From positions 62,001 to 126,000 of the forward strand of contig CAXHKT010000096.1 of NCBI GenBank assembly GCA_964017195.1: a stretch of DNA of 64,000 nt. Reading direction: 5' to 3'. Position 1 is the stretch's first letter. Each line of letters begins with the position of its first letter. Below, piece by piece: positions 21,460-34,513 of this stretch. The translations under genes and the position numbers were made by a program. The DNA comes from Siderastrea radians (lineage: Eukaryota; Cnidaria; Anthozoa; Scleractinia; Rhizangiidae). A model generated the notes under the pieces. It did no database searches and was not told the origin of the DNA. It worked only from the letters and a program-made list of their open reading frames with translations.

Positions 21460-22804
21460 AAAAGAGAGGAAGAAAACTCTACCTGAAACTAAGAATATTA
21501 AACTTTGTGGTTGCGAGTGTACCAAATTGCCTGTCACACGGATTATAGCTCTCTTTTCAGACTAATGTATCGATTGCAAATACGATGTTAAGTAAACTAT
21601 TAAAATTGTAAACAGTTTATCGTTTGTCTTGCTCAAACCCAAAACATGGCCCGGTTGCCTGCATCCTGCCCACTGACGGGACATTTGCTGTCAACTTGCC
21701 TCCAAATAAAACCACATTGCGCGGTTCTTCCGAAAATGCGGGGTGACCAAAACCGATGAAAAAGGAAAAAAAAAAAAAAACAAAAAACAAAAAAACAAAA
21801 ACGGTGCTCTCTTTATTTTTATATTTTACTCGTATATTTAAATTCTATTTCGGTACCGGTAGGTCAGATCTACAAGGTAGCAATTCTTTTATTTCGTCTG
21901 TTTTGTCATTATTTTTATTTTTTCCCCTCCGGTTTTGTTGACCCGCAGTTCACATTTTCGGACCAACCGCATCGCGCTGGAGTTAAGGTGATTCCATCGA
22001 AATGGAAGGAATATTGAAAATTTTCTAAAACTTGGTCCACTTGGTAATTATGTTTAGAACATTTCAAAAATGCAATAAAAAATAGGGGTCACCGTGCTTG
22101 CTTTTTCACAAAATGGATAGCCGTTAATGGCAAATATACGACCCGCAAGGTTTTCCTGACAAACCCTAGTAATGAGAAATGAGAACTATAATTGCTTTAA
22201 AAAGTCATTGCTTGTATTGAAATATTGGAGCAGTTCACCATAACAGACATTTATCTTGTATTGTATACTGGTTTAGCTGAACAGGAATCAAGATTATGAA
22301 ATAGATTGAAAACGGTTCTGCCAGTCGGCCGGAGCAAAGAGGGTCTAAAGGAAATAGGAATCAGGCTACCCCCGACGGGGAGAGCGAGGCGCGCGGCTAC
22401 TCTGGTCACGTGCGTAAGCTTTTGACACCGTTGAGCCCTGGACTAGCTAGCTGTTTGGACTTCCATTTATTTCCTCGAAGAACAAGAATTTTGACTGCCT
22501 CGGTTCGAGTCGTCCGTCTACTTTTCTCGAAGGAAAGTCCGGTTTGCTTTGCAGTGTTCAAGCGACACACAGAACGTTTCTATCGAGCTGTTCTCGGCGG
22601 CCATCTTGTCAGGCCAGGTGAGCTGACCATAAAAGAACTTGGTTTCCCTCTCCACTCTAAGTCGTCTGCTTTCAGTTAAGTCTTAACTTACCAGCTCGGG
22701 CTTAACTGTAAAGCAGCCGAAAAAGAGTCTGTTGTTTTTCGTCGTCAAATTTCAGAGCGTGAAGAAAAACGCACCACACCGTCCAAAATTAGCACAGTTG
22801 AATT
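21165..22804. other. recombinase 3' flank, no gene recognised
   Basis: This stretch (49873-51512 in copy 2) contains a likely polyadenylation signal AATAAA near 21705. A GC-richer segment at 22370-22620 includes a strong GCCAG|GTGAGC donor and, on the minus strand, an AAGATGGCCGCC motif followed by a 28-codon frame. That segment looks like a promoter or first exon, but nothing downstream could be joined to it. Confidence 0.35.
21407..21463 (+). repeat. (GAAA)n microsatellite
   Basis: About 14 GAAA units follow an A-rich CAAAAACAAAAAC stretch. The same length is present in copy 2 at 50115-50171. Confidence 0.95.
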
Positions 22805-23770
22805 CAACAACAACCACAACAACAACAACAAGTTTATTCAGTATTACCATTTCTATGCATGGTGTTACCGATTGGAATACAATAAGCAACTATGAGAGTT
22901 AAGAATAGTGAAAAAGGAAATACAAATGTAATTGAATGGTATAATTAAGTATTGTGGTGTGTCTTTCGTCTTTCAAATGCTTGAAAAATGAAAGTAGCAG
23001 TTAGCCTGCTGATATATGTGAATCAGTATTGTTAAAAAGAAAACATACTTTATCATGGTTATTGTAATTTGTGAATAACTTATTTCGTTCATTGATTTTA
23101 GTAAATAGAATCCTTCTCAAATCATCATATAAGTTACAGTGAAGTAAGACGTGCATTTCATTTCATTTGCAGTGATCGCAAATTCTAAGATCTTCAGGTG
23201 TTTTGGGGATTGTAAATCTTCCACTTTCGATTCTTAAGTTATGATTTCCTATCCTAAATTTGGAGGCGATACGTTTATGTTCAGGATTCTTAACATGATT
23301 GATGAATTCAGAGCACTTTGTTTAATTCTCAAAAATGGAGTAGAATTGTAGTTTTTTTACTTGTACTTATCAAGAATTTTGACTTGGTGTTTTTTAAGAT
23401 GTACTGATAAATTATTTTCAGCTTTTGATACGAAAGCAGAAGGGTTTTTAAAGTTAACTGATTTCTCTTTAATATTGAGTTGTGCACATAAAGATTTATT
23501 TTGTTTATCAAACCTGATTTGTTTTCTTGGGCCATTTTATCCGATGTGTTTAAGCAAAGTTTAGCGATGCTGTCAGGAGGTTGATTTTCAAGGTGAATCC
23601 AAAATTTGAGAATATTCGTCGTAATTTGTAACTTGACAGATAATCTACCAAGTTCATTTCTCAAACCGTGTAATTTTCTGAAGAGTGTAGGCAAATTCTT
23701 GTTCAAGCATTTAAGGCGTATCAACAGATGCACTATCACAATGACAAGATTGCTTGTCGCAATGTTAATT
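22805..23770 (-). mobile_element. 5'-truncated LINE (L2/CR1-like) fragment
   Basis: On the minus strand a 136-codon frame (23739-23329) reads like the region downstream of reverse transcriptase in L2/CR1-type LINEs, with TTNILKFWIHLENQPPDS. After a frame break, 23310-23190 encodes KFRIGNHNLRIESGRF and ICDHC, the characteristic C-terminal end of these elements. The element ends at 22805-22832 in a (TTG)n tail, seen as CAACAACAA on the plus strand. Stops and the frame break make it dead. Confidence 0.82.
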
Positions 23771-24589
23771 ATGTTGTGACTAAAATTTACGAGTAGGTTT
23801 TCCGCTGAGGCGTAGAAATTACTGTCGGATCATATTTTAAAGTGGTTATCACAAGGACACTGCGGTGTCTACCCGGGCAACGATAAGAGATTACACACAG
23901 TACTAATTTGAAAAAAAAACAAAAACAAAACACAGACGTTATGATCTTCCAGAAATGCGTCAGAAAGTCTAATAATTGTGAATTCTTTATAGACAATGGA
24001 AACATTGAAACTGTTCAGAGTTACGCATAGTTAGGGACTCGAATCTCTTCAAGAGGTAGTTGATGATCATTTCAAAGAAGAAGCCATGCATGCCCTTTTC
24101 AGTATAAGATAACACAACTGAGAAATTTTAGGATATTAAAACCAGATCTTGCTTCCAACATTTTTGACACGATGCTCCCTCCAATTTTGAAGAAACTCAA
24201 TGAAATATTTAGACGTAAATAACAAGGCTTCCAACTCAGCGTGTAGAGCTGAAATTGGAAGATTCCCACTCATTATTTATTTATTTTTGTTTATCCACTC
24301 TCTCTTATAGTCGAAATACTCAGCGCATTCTGCTTATTATTACTCGGGAATGACTTTCATTAATCGGGAACGGATTGCATTACTGGAATCAAAATTCCAC
24401 TTTCAAATTGAATGTTGTTATGTTCCAACGGTAGCCTTGTTCCAAATAAGGAATGCTGATTGGTTTGTTATAGGCATCAGGCAAATGTTCACGTGCAAGT
24501 CAGTGGTGGTTGGACACGGTCCGAAAGGCATGGTGGATCGTTATATTAGCCAATCACGAGCAGTCTCTTAACCAGGACGAGAAATCAAC

Positions 24590-24610
24590 ATGGCGGCCTT
24601 TGACGGGAAT
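24590..24610 (+). other. possible first exon inside the inverted-repeat element
   Basis: ATGGCGGCCTTTGACGGGAAT encodes MAAFDGN in a strong start context (ATCAACATGG), 40 bases after a CCAAT box, and runs directly into a GTGAGC donor. No matching second exon could be proven. Candidate acceptors follow at 25117 and elsewhere. Copy 2 is at 53298-53318. Confidence 0.25.
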
Positions 24611-25989
24611 GTGAGCTTCACTTCTTGACATTTTAACGTGCTATTTGTCCCCAGTGCAACTTACATTTAACAAGAATAATTAGGATTGGTGTGTATCTAG
24701 ACGTCTTGAAATTTTTGGATCTGGTCATCTTTTGTAAGTCAAGTTTGAGCACAATTTCGTTGTAGGTGGATGGAGCAACGTGTGCTTTCATGATATTTGA
24801 GTAGGTCTTACATTTTGAGAATTTGTAGGCTAACCCAAAAATCTAAAACCGTTTATTTTACACCAAGATTAAGATGGATAAATTTGCTTTTATAAAATCA
24901 TATAGCGCCCGGTAGCGCCCCTCTAGTTTGAGAATTATGCGTTGTTTAAGTTGTCGAATTTTCTCTCCAATATTACTCTCACGCTGCGAGATGTGAAAAT
25001 TACCCGCGAAATATTAACGCGAGTGATCGTCTTATTTTAATTATGACATTCAAGTATCAATAGTATGGTGTGGCATCCCAATTGAGTGTTTTCCCTTCTT
25101 TGCTTTGTTGTCTTTAGGTTAGGAGGCAAAATGGTTTCTTCAGTCTGCTCTGTTGCCCTGTATGCAACAAACTTTCAAGAATCACATTTTGTTTGCTGAA
25201 ATGACCAAAATTATTTGGGCTTTAGGGACTTAATATGTAGTCACATCATCTGTTGTGGATTGGTTTCCTAAGATCCCCTAAGCAGCAGTGAACCATTGAG
25301 AAAGCTAAAAAAATTCAGTATTGATCAGTAACTCAGATTGGAAATTCAGGGTGCTATCTTAGACATGCAAGAGAAACCAAAAATTGTTTGAGAAATCAGA
25401 AATTTGAGATAGCTAATAATAAATTAGTGAGCAAGATCAACAAAGGAAAACAAAAATATTTTCACTTCAAGATAGTTGTGAGCAGGTGGTGGGAGGGGGG
25501 TTGGGTTCAAGTTAGTGGGGTACATCTGCTGTAAGAAATAAAAGGGAGAACTGTGAATTATTGATTTAACATCCCTTTCAATTTGTCAGTTTAGTTGTTA
25601 TTAATAACAGTTAGAGCTATTGAGACCCATTAAAGGGTTGAGAACTGTGAATTGATTAAATATCCCTTTTCAAATGGAACTCACAACTTTTGCATTCTTC
25701 ATCAATTTTTTTTACATTGATATCAATCCTTATTTGTTTTCTACTGAATTGTCTTCCAGGAGACAGATTTCACACCAAAATGAGTGGTCTTACTGTGTCT
25801 ACATGATTATGGTATACGTTTTTGCACCGGATCGAAAATCTTGATCTGGTACAGCAACCAGAGTAAACTCGCACTGGTATGACTCGTAATGGTATGGAAT
25901 CTTGTGCTTGTATCATGTAAACAAAAACCTGTATTATGTAAACATCCCTTAAGTTTCTGTTACTCAACTTAACAGGCAGACTTGGTGCC

Positions 25990-26311
25990 CAGTGGCGAGT
26001 CCAGACTTTCATGGAGGGTGGGGGTACAAGTTTAATGGTTAACGGTGGATGAGGGGAGACAACAAAATACAAAACTTTTGTGGAGTTATATCTTGGTATT
26101 ATTCTGTACTATATTCTGACAATGAGTAAATCAACAACAAAAAATCAGGTGCTTTCTGAGTGGAGTATGCTGTTGTACACAAGCTAATCTGCACTCTGCT
26201 TCGTTGTAGTCTGGAGTAAAAATATGACTCAATAATTGTTTTGTTCATGTATATTGCTATTTTGAACAAAAAGGGGGGATTCCCTTGGCCCCTCCTCTGG
26301 GTCCACCATTG
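25990..26311. mobile_element. small MITE with CAGTGGCG/CAATGGTGG ends
   Basis: The left end, CAGTGGCGAGTCCAGAC, and the reversed right end, CAATGGTGGACCCAGAG, are similar inverted repeats with G-rich runs just inside. Ends of the CAGTGGCGGATCCAG type are widespread on non-autonomous animal DNA transposons, often hAT. No matching target duplication was seen. Confidence 0.45.
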
Positions 26312-26952
26312 ACATTTCAACAAGGTAGAGGTCTGAAGTAAACAAATGAAGGACTGGGCCATTGTTTGCAAGGGGTAAATGCTCAAAGGTCAATTTTAGT
26401 TAGAGTTTGCTCTGTAGTTGGGACAGCATTCTAATAATTATAAAAATATCACTTTACTCATTGAAAGAATTGACAGATTTGTAGAAATGACATTGGACGT
26501 ATTGCTCTAATGTGCTTCACTAGTTTTTAAAGGATCCAAGCTAAACAGGTTCTCTATGACCTGGATAATTTTGTCGTGAAAATCAGTGCAAAGCCCCCAA
26601 CAACCCTGTATTAAGGGGTAAAAACTATTTTCCGGTTGATATCTTTGGGGGTAAATGAGTCAATGCTTTTATTAAAGTAACTGAGAAAAAAATATGGGGG
26701 CACTGTATATATATTGTCACACATTCTACAGGCTGAACAGAGAGCTCTGTTAAATTTTCTAAAGACAGATTTTCATGTCTGCTGCAAAAGAAAGTGGAAT
26801 TCTCGTTCAATCACAGACTAACTTTGTCAGCATCAGTTACTTTCAAAAGCAAAACAAATCAATTAATTCATATTGACAGCTAGCAATATGAACAATAGTA
26901 TTTTAATACAGCCTTGTTTAGCTAATTATAAGCTGTGAAAGTATAATTTCAG

Positions 26953-27050
26953 ACAAGCCCTTCAGGATTACTACATCCTACATCAACGGAATGTTTGAGA
27001 AACAGAAGCTTTTGGATACCCTGGAAGTTAAAGGACTGTTAATGCTGTGA
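26953..27050 (+). other. possible terminal exon inside the inverted-repeat element
   Basis: After an acceptor, ATAATTTCAG, one frame reads KPFRITTSYINGMFEKQKLL and ends at TGA 27048-27050. It looks coding in composition, but its partner exons were not found and I recognise no family. Copy 2 is at 55661-55758. Confidence 0.22.
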
Positions 27051-27545
27051 AATGAACATTCGTAAGGTTTTTCATGACACGGACTCGACGCTTATCCATC
27101 GGGCAAAACTTACGATTTCACATAACTGTAGCAATTACAAGACCTCAGAAAGCCAGGCATCTGTGTTTTCACTTTCGCTGATTGGAAGTAAGTCCTTCAT
27201 GGCCCAAGAGGCTATTCATTGTCAGATGTTTGCACATATAAGTTACTAAAGAGGCTTACTCCTGATAAACCCGGGATTGAAGTCTCCACGTGTACGCGTT
27301 CAAACGATCAATGCATGAAACCAGCCGTTAAAATGTTACGTCAAAAATTCAGATGTAAACAAAGGATAATTAGATCACAAGAAACGGAGAAACTTCCACC
27401 TTTGTTATTTCCAGCTCTTGTAGTCGATTTTTTTTGGCTCTTCGAGATCCGCACAGTACGAAGGTTCATTGCAACTGAGCTCGAATCGATCGATAGCCCC
27501 ATCATGCTTTGCGAACCGTGTCCAACCACCACTGCGTGCAAGTAG

Positions 27546-27876
27546 CAGACTGTTGGCGGCCAGACATGTCTGACCCCTGTCTGACCTGATCTGTGTTCGC
27601 TCAAGAAAATATTAATCGCAAGTACTTTTGTCCGTGAAGAAATAGTCTACTGTTGTAAAACTGTGAGGAATAATTTCATTAAAACAAGTGTGCTGTAAAT
27701 GCACAAGAAGAGTTTCTGAAAATTGAGAAAAATTCCTGGTAATGTCAAACCGACTGAAATGCCTGAAACACACGACCCCACAAGCTATGTAGCTCTTTTA
27801 CCACATCGTGTCTAAATAAAGGTTTTGTTGTTGTTGTTGTTGTTGAAACCAACAGCCACCAACGGTTTGGTATTGC
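27546..27876 (+). mobile_element. non-LTR retrotransposon tail inserted in the element's right arm
   Basis: The segment interrupts the right inverted-repeat arm and ends with AATAAAGG followed by a (TTG)n tail (27825-27846), the mark of a LINE or SINE 3' end in plus orientation. No coding part is recognisable. Copy 2 is at 56254-56584. Confidence 0.6.
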
Positions 27877-28372
27877 GCGTGTGAACCTTTGGCTTATGTA
27901 AGTAACAACCCAATCGGCATTCGTTACTTCGAATGAGTCTACCGTTGGAAGAGTTCAATCTTCAATCTAAAAATGGAATTTTGATTCCAATAATGCCATC
28001 CGTTCCCGATTAATGAGCGCCATTCCTAAATAATGAGCGGAACGCGCTGAGTATTTTGACTATAAAATGTCCCGCGTATTCAACTTTGAGAGAACAGTTC
28101 TTTAATGGAATGCCACGTGGTAAATGTCCTACTGGTGAAATTGGTTTCTTCCTGTTTTGCGTTACGTGATAGCTTACTATAATCAAATCAGACTGAAGTA
28201 ACTTAATTATTATAATCTGTGTTATTTCTGTAATCATTACAAGCTTTTGCAATACTGCAACTATATAATGGTCATACTTACTTAGCAGTCATATATTAAT
28301 TGTTGTTTCCAGAGGACTGTGATGTCAGGTTTTGTTTACATTTTCATCCTCTTGCAGCCCGACACAGGTCAG

Positions 28373-28728
28373 CTGGGTACTCTCCATCAAAGGGCCAGAG
28401 GGGCACATTTCGCTACTTGGACGGCCCTGGAAACCAGCGTTGAGGCAGGTGTGTGTTGCTCCTTGTGTCACTGCTCAGCCTAGCTAGAGTTGTATCTAAT
28501 GAAGCCCCTCCCTCCAAAGCCGTTGCTCCCGCCAAACTCGTTCACGCGCGTGAGAGGACAGCGGAACCTGCCTTACATCCCTCACAGTCTGCCACATCGC
28601 GACACCACCCCCTCGGCAAACCCCAGCCCTCACAAGTTACACTGTCATTCCACCCAATATTCATTTGGCCTTTTGTCAGACCAGTGTACTTCAGGCTTTT
28701 TGCTTTTGTCGAACGTCGAGTAGGCTAA
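28373..28728 (+). other. exon-like sequence, unassigned
   Basis: After a good acceptor (TCCTCTTGCAG), a 30-codon open stretch, PDTGQLGTLHQRARG and onward, reaches a possible donor at GAGGCAG|GTGTG. A second open stretch with GC-rich coding-like composition follows from about 28500 and stops at 28728. An AATAAA lies near 28840. It may be the 3' end of a plus-strand gene, but no start or upstream exon could be tied to it. Copy 2 is at 57081-57436. The remainder, 28066-28372, holds nothing I recognise. Confidence 0.22.
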
Positions 28729-29102
28729 GTTTGGCTTGCCAAGTACCTAGGTCTCTTTCGGCAGGGATCAAGCAAACATTGTTTCGGATTCTCTTAGTGT
28801 GGAGAGTTCGCTTATTGCATGTTTTTACCGACAAAGAAATAAAGATATCCCAACTATCTTCTAGGAAACCACGGAGCAGTCTAAACTACGAGCGTCCTGG
28901 TGTGCACGGTGTTGCTGTGGTCGATCAGTTAGCACGGTCAGTCAAATTTATTTTTAAAGTGGCAATTTTGGAATTTTTCCAGTTTTCAAACTTCCAAGCA
29001 TATTAGGCCAGGGGGGTGGAGCGTTGTCTTAACCGTCTCAAAAAGGCATTTCATTTGCTTGTTGGTACGATTTGTCACTTCACAATTTGTGCAGATAAAT
29101 AT

Positions 29103-31500
29103 CAACCTCGTCCCCAGGGTCTTCTCGCTTTTCAATATGGCGGCGGCTCGGGAGAAGACCCTGGCACGCAGCAGATCACGTGACCAAAATCTCCAACGAG
29201 GATGGAGATTTACCGCTAGTTGGTTCAGTGTTGCTCAAATGAACAGATTATATTTTTGTTTCATGAGGCCTTAGGCAATAAATTGTCTTATCATTACATT
29301 GTTACAAATCCGTCCTCCTTAAATATTATAAATTGGCCCTTCTTAGGATTATATGCTTCAGCTAAAGACTTTTAGAATATATCAGGCTCAGATTAAGCTT
29401 AAAATATAAATATAAAGCTTACAGAGTGAGCTTAGGCCTTAAATGAAACAAGGGCTACAAAATATTTATTCTACGTGGCTTACATCTCTGTGAGTTCAGT
29501 GGAAGTGACTCATTTATTTATTTATTTATTTATTTATTTACCTCTTTATTTGTACTGTTTAAACTAATTTTTGATCTGGCACATTCCACGTGCTGCTTTG
29601 GAGGCAGGGACGTTCGTCAGTTTTGGCTTTGTTGAATTTATTTGTGCCCATTCCTTGCGCTACAGTTTTGCCTCTACAGTTGCAGATCTCCAGAGCTTTG
29701 TCGCTTTCAATATTTATTTTGTTTTCTACACTTTAGCTTCAGTGAGTCACATTAAACACTAGAACTGAGGAGATTGTGAGCTTGTAAGTAACGGGAAAAT
29801 AATGCATTTTAACAGTGGATAGATAAAGTCCTCATTGCCTGTTAAACCAGTTCTGGGGGTAATACTCCCAAGTTTGAAAACATTTTCTGCTTAACAACTT
29901 CAAATCCCACTTTTAAGGATGACTCATTATTTCTTTGAGCCTCTGTTGTAACTTTTAGTGGATTTTTGTGGTGTTCTAATTGGATCTGCAAACCCTTTCT
30001 GTTTGGCTTAGATTGACATGAGAATAGTTTTCAAGTGGAGACAGGAGAAGGGAAACTATTTTAAAAGACCAACAAAAAGTGATATCCACATAAGGGCACC
30101 CCAGGTTGATAGCACTCAATTGTGGTATTCCTTTCCTCGTCGTTGACCCTTTAAGCCCCGATATCAACAAACATGTTCTCCTCACTACTCTCCATAAATG
30201 TCTTATGGTACTACTTGAGAGAATTCACATAAACATCCAGACATTTTATTTTTGGTGATCATTTCCTTTATTCTCTTGACCTGTATGTTTGAACAAGTAG
30301 TGATACTGTAAGGAGAAATGAGATGTTTGTTTGTCACTACTGGGGCTTAAGGGCTTAACTGCAAATTCCAATTTCAAAACTTCATTAAATCTCTTTCTCT
30401 CCTTTTTTTTCTGAAATCCTTTCTTTCCCACTGATTTCAATTTTTCAAACACTTTCAAACTTCACCCAGATAACTCAATTGATTGAAGTTGTAAAGCAGA
30501 AAATTTTTCAAACCTGGGAATATTATCCCCAGAACTGGTTTAACAAGCAAAGAGGACTTTATGTATCCACTGTTTAAGTGCTTTATTTCTCCATGATTTA
30601 CAGTCTCACAATCTCCTCATTTAATGAGACTTACTAAAGCTAAAGTGTGTAGAAAACAATACTGAAAGCCCTGCAACTGTACAAGCAAAACTGTAGCACA
30701 AGGAATGGGCACAAATAAATTCAACAAAGCCAAATTGATCATCCAAAGCAGCACCTGGAATATTCTAGATCAAAAATTAGTTTAACCAATCCATGCAACA
30801 CAGCTCTTTTCCCATTCCCTTGCACTTTGTTATATTGAGGTTGCACTGTAAATAAGCTTAAATAAATAAGTAAATAAGTAATTGAGTCATTTTCACTGAA
30901 CTCACAGAGATGTATGTGGCACTAGTTTTATTTAAGGCCTACGTTTACTCCATCAGGTTTATATTGTAAGCCTAATCGGAATAATTTTAAGAAGGACGGA
31001 TTTATAACAATATTGAAGAAGGACGGATTTGTGACAATGTGACGATAAGACAATTTATTGCCTAAAGCCTCATGAAACAGAAATATAATATGTTCATTTG
31101 AGCAACATTGAATCGACTAGTGGTACGGAGTTCCGCAGTCGAGTACCCTCACACCCATTACTCCTAACTTTAAAATAACAAAAAAGAAACAAACAAAAGC
31201 AAAAAAAAAGAGAGAGACCTCTAACACTTTGCCATATTCCTAAGACTCTTACATGCAAAACTTGTCTGTTTTTTCCCATTTTTTTTCTTGAACTGAACTT
31301 CAGCTTTTTCCGCCAGTTTGTTTATCTTCCCCTTAGCCACATCTTGTACCCAGATCTTCTCACTCTTTTTGCTGTAGCCACCATTTTGAAGAAATCTCCA
31401 TCCTTGTTGGAGATTTTGGTCACGTAATCTTCTGTGTGCCAGGGTCTTCTCACGAGCCGCCGCCATATTGAAAGCTGAGAAGACCCTGGGGACGAGGTTG
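29103..31500. mobile_element. Mutator-like foldback element, copy 2
   Basis: Same element at +28,708, flanked by the same GATAAATAT duplication. Because the insertion and its target duplication are present in every unit, it inserted before the array amplified. Confidence 0.88.
31221..31466 (-). pseudogene. exon-like ORF in foldback terminal repeat, copy 2
   Basis: Identical counterpart of the 2513-2758 frame in the second unit, with the same start in the terminal repeat and the same internal donor. Confidence 0.45.
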
Positions 31501-32842
31501 GATAAATATTTGGGGACAGAGTCTCTATGGCGATGCTTGGCTGTTTGAAAGAAAAAAAAATTTCCTCGTGGGATTTTCACATTTTTGCCTCTGCACAAAC
31601 AACAGCCTCTGGCCCCCCTGACAAAGTGCGCTGTGGCCCGTGTGACGCGCGAGAGGGTTTGGGGCTGTCTCCGCAAAGTGCTCAACAGTTTGCCGTCCGT
31701 TCAGCACCGGTGGCAGCAAAATGACAGCCCCTGAAAGTTGCACAACCAGTTTGAAAATGGCTCGGTCAATTCTCCACATCTGCTCTGTGAAAGACAAACA
31801 GAAACAAACGAGCTCTAGGTTATTTGACAAAATAAACCCATGTTGAGATCTTCTCATTTCTTGTTAAAAAAAATTCTCTGTGCATTCATACCTATCTAAA
31901 GAAAGTTCGGGTCAAAGCCAACAATATATTTTTTGTGGAAAAATTCATTAGCATTAGCAGAAATTCAACCATCTTGTCCAACTTTATTCTACAAAGGTTC
32001 ATGTCTACCAGATTATTTGAAGTTATGCATACTACGCGCGAGGAGGTTTTGTGCGAAAGTCCCTGCTGGGCCAACAGTTAGCCACCCACTCAGGTCTTTC
32101 AAGCGGCGAATGCCAACCGCTACAAGTTACATGGCCATGCATACGGTACACTCTGCCTTGTCCAGCACCAATATCAACAGTCCGTTCTCTTTAAGGCTGT
32201 GTCATTCATGCCATTTCAACATTTTCTCAGGTCACAAACACTCCCTGGACTGCCTAGGCATCAGATCAAGCGCTGCTCAATTAGTACTTTGTTTTGTTAT
32301 TGTTTATATGCTGGATAGTGATTTATCCTGCCTCATAGCTGATTCCTCTCTTACATGACAACAGTCTGTACAGCTGAAATGTTAATAGCTGCTAAGTGAC
32401 CTGTCTGGTTTCTTTCACAGGATGCAAAATTTACATAAGCCACAACCTTTCGACTCTTCCGCGGAATCCTTATCGATCTGACGGGATCAATTACCAATTT
32501 CTTCATTTGTGGTAGTCGTGCTGTTTCAATTCGTCAGGTTACCTTTGTCGCTAGGGCTGGGTCTCAGAGAGGACCTAAATAAATACATAAACAAACAGCT
32601 AACGAATCACTGGAAATAGGATAGTAGAAGTTTAACGAATACTCACAATTCAGTGCAAAAATTGCATGTTAATAATTACGAAGGTCCCATCTTCAGTAGG
32701 AAATTTCTATTATTCCTCACTAAAGAATAAATGTTGTGCATGCATTTTTTACTCTTCCATATGAAGTAAATCCTTGTGACCTAGTTGGCCAGGAAACTAA
32801 TTAAATTAATATATTAAATTAATAGGACAAAAAGGACCAATA

Positions 32843-33000
32843 AAAAGAAAGGCATACCATTCTCAGTAGGCTTAATTTTGGTTTGTACATTTATTTAGCT
32901 TTTTCATTTATTCTTAACCTTTTGTGAAGCGCCTAGAGCAGAACTGGATAGGCGCCATACAAATTTCAATTATTATTGTCGTAATTATTAATAAAGATTG
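32843..33000 (+). mobile_element. non-LTR retrotransposon 3' end, copy 2
   Basis: Same hairpin tail and ATT-rich end as at 4135-4292. Confidence 0.6.
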
Positions 33001-34513
33001 ACTTGCCTATGCTTTGGTCTCGATTTCTGGGTTTTAATGTTCCTTTAGAATTTATGGAAGCCACATGCAAGTCTGGGAGAAGCAGACGCGGAAATCTAGG
33101 CTCAGAAAAGGCCTTTGCACCTCCCCCTCACTAATATACCTTAGCTCCCACCCCCTGGGGGAAAGTCAAAGTCCAAACAGAAGCATGACAATGTCTTCGA
33201 AATAAAATCTTTATTGGCGAGTTATTTCACTGAATTCAAATTTGATTCGCTGATGTCGAGAGATTTCCACCGCCAAGAATTGCCCTGACTGCGATTCCAA
33301 TTTTCGAACCCACACAGCCCATGCACAGGGTGATGATGACCAATAAAATATATGTTAAATATATATTAAATAAAAAAATAGAAAGCCCTTATAAACACAG
33401 CTGTAGGTCCCAGAAGGGGAAAAATTTGGCGAAACCCCTATATAATTTCTGGCAAAACAAGATGGTCTGAATGTTTTGATATTTGATTTTCGAGCCATTT
33501 TTGTTAGCCAGCCAATCAGATAGCTGTTTATGCGATACCGCAGACCGGAATATCGCTGTCGCACAACATGGCTTCCTCTTTTCCCGGTTACCTGTCAGTG
33601 TACCGAGTGAAGAAATATGACATTTGGTGCAGATTTGGCGAAAGATTTTGAGTGCCTGTTACCTGCAACTTTTGGTGAGCAATTCAGATTTCTCGTCCCT
33701 TAGTACAAGCATAGTTAGTAACTCTGGTACAAGCTTATTTCTTCCTTCTAGGGGACAAGATTTGAGTAAGAGATCGAGTATACGACTTTCTAGTTTCACA
33801 TTAATGTAAGAGATTGTCAGGTCGCATAGAAGCTACCTTCTTTACTGGCAAACAACACGAAGGAATAAGGTCTCTGGAACCGTCAGTACTTCATCTCGTA
33901 CTCGAAGTGCAATCTAAAAGTGGCTATTTGCACATGAAAGTCTCCGAAGAAGTGTTTGTCATGTTTTTCATGCAGCATCAAGGGTGAATGAATGACAGGA
34001 AATCGTTAGACTTCTTTCAGAAGAAAAGTACCCTAACCCGGAAAAGAAGCCTGGGGAATTTCATTTGAGCCCTCTTTTGTGTCTTTAAAACCACGTGATA
34101 CAGTTGCCACTTTCGTGGCAACCCTGCAGGAATAGATTTCTTGGGGTGAGCTGTGATGCTCAGGGTGAATTTTCTTCAAACCCAACCCTGCCCCCTTTCA
34201 ATGCAGAATGATTATTGTTCAACCCTGTTAGCAAAATAGATACAAAGACATGCATGTTGGATACACAACTTCCAGAATTTATTGCTCCTCTCATTAAAAT
34301 TTTGCATTAAATCCCAGTGAAGTTTACAAATAACAAATGGTCCCACTTTTCATCACAGAGGAAGTAAATGAAGGATTCTGGAAGTCGTCATCAAGTATTG
34401 CCATCGGGCAAATTTCCTGTATTAGACTAGTGACATCAAAACATCGTGACTGAATTTAACCTTTATTGAACTAACCAAAATACTGGATTATTCCAGCTGC
34501 TGTTCTGTTCTTT

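Larger units (their letters stand above)
24305..28065. mobile_element. 3.8-kb element with long terminal inverted repeats
   Basis: Bases 24305-24463 match the reverse complement of 27909-28065; the outer end reads TTATAGTC(A/G)AAATACTCAGCGC. A second matching block pairs 24491-24541 with 27490-27545. The right arm is interrupted between them by a LINE-tail insertion. No clean target duplication was found. Inside are exon-like pieces (24590-24610 and 26953-27050) and a small MITE, but no transposase I recognise. It could be a non-autonomous element or a transposon that captured host exons. Confidence 0.72.
1..28708. repeat. 28.7-kb tandem unit, copy 1
   Basis: Base 1 matches base 28709, and the sequence continues in register for the whole unit, giving a period of 28,708 bp in direct (head-to-tail) orientation. 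The window opens inside the array, so the true unit boundary and the left edge of the array cannot be seen; position 1 is an arbitrary phase. The unit contains one intact divergent gene pair (unknown AT-hook protein and tyrosine recombinase) plus several nested transposons. Those insertions are shared by all copies, so they predate the amplification. Confidence 0.98.

Noticed and set aside
21283..21548. Lys/Glu-rich and Phe/Leu/Ser-rich frames near 21300-21550
   Set aside because: They are translations of the (GAAA)n microsatellite on the two strands.
28453..28728. A 91-codon frame with a signal-like Leu-rich start
   Set aside because: It begins at GTG rather than ATG, which is not a normal eukaryotic start; kept only as unassigned exon-like sequence.
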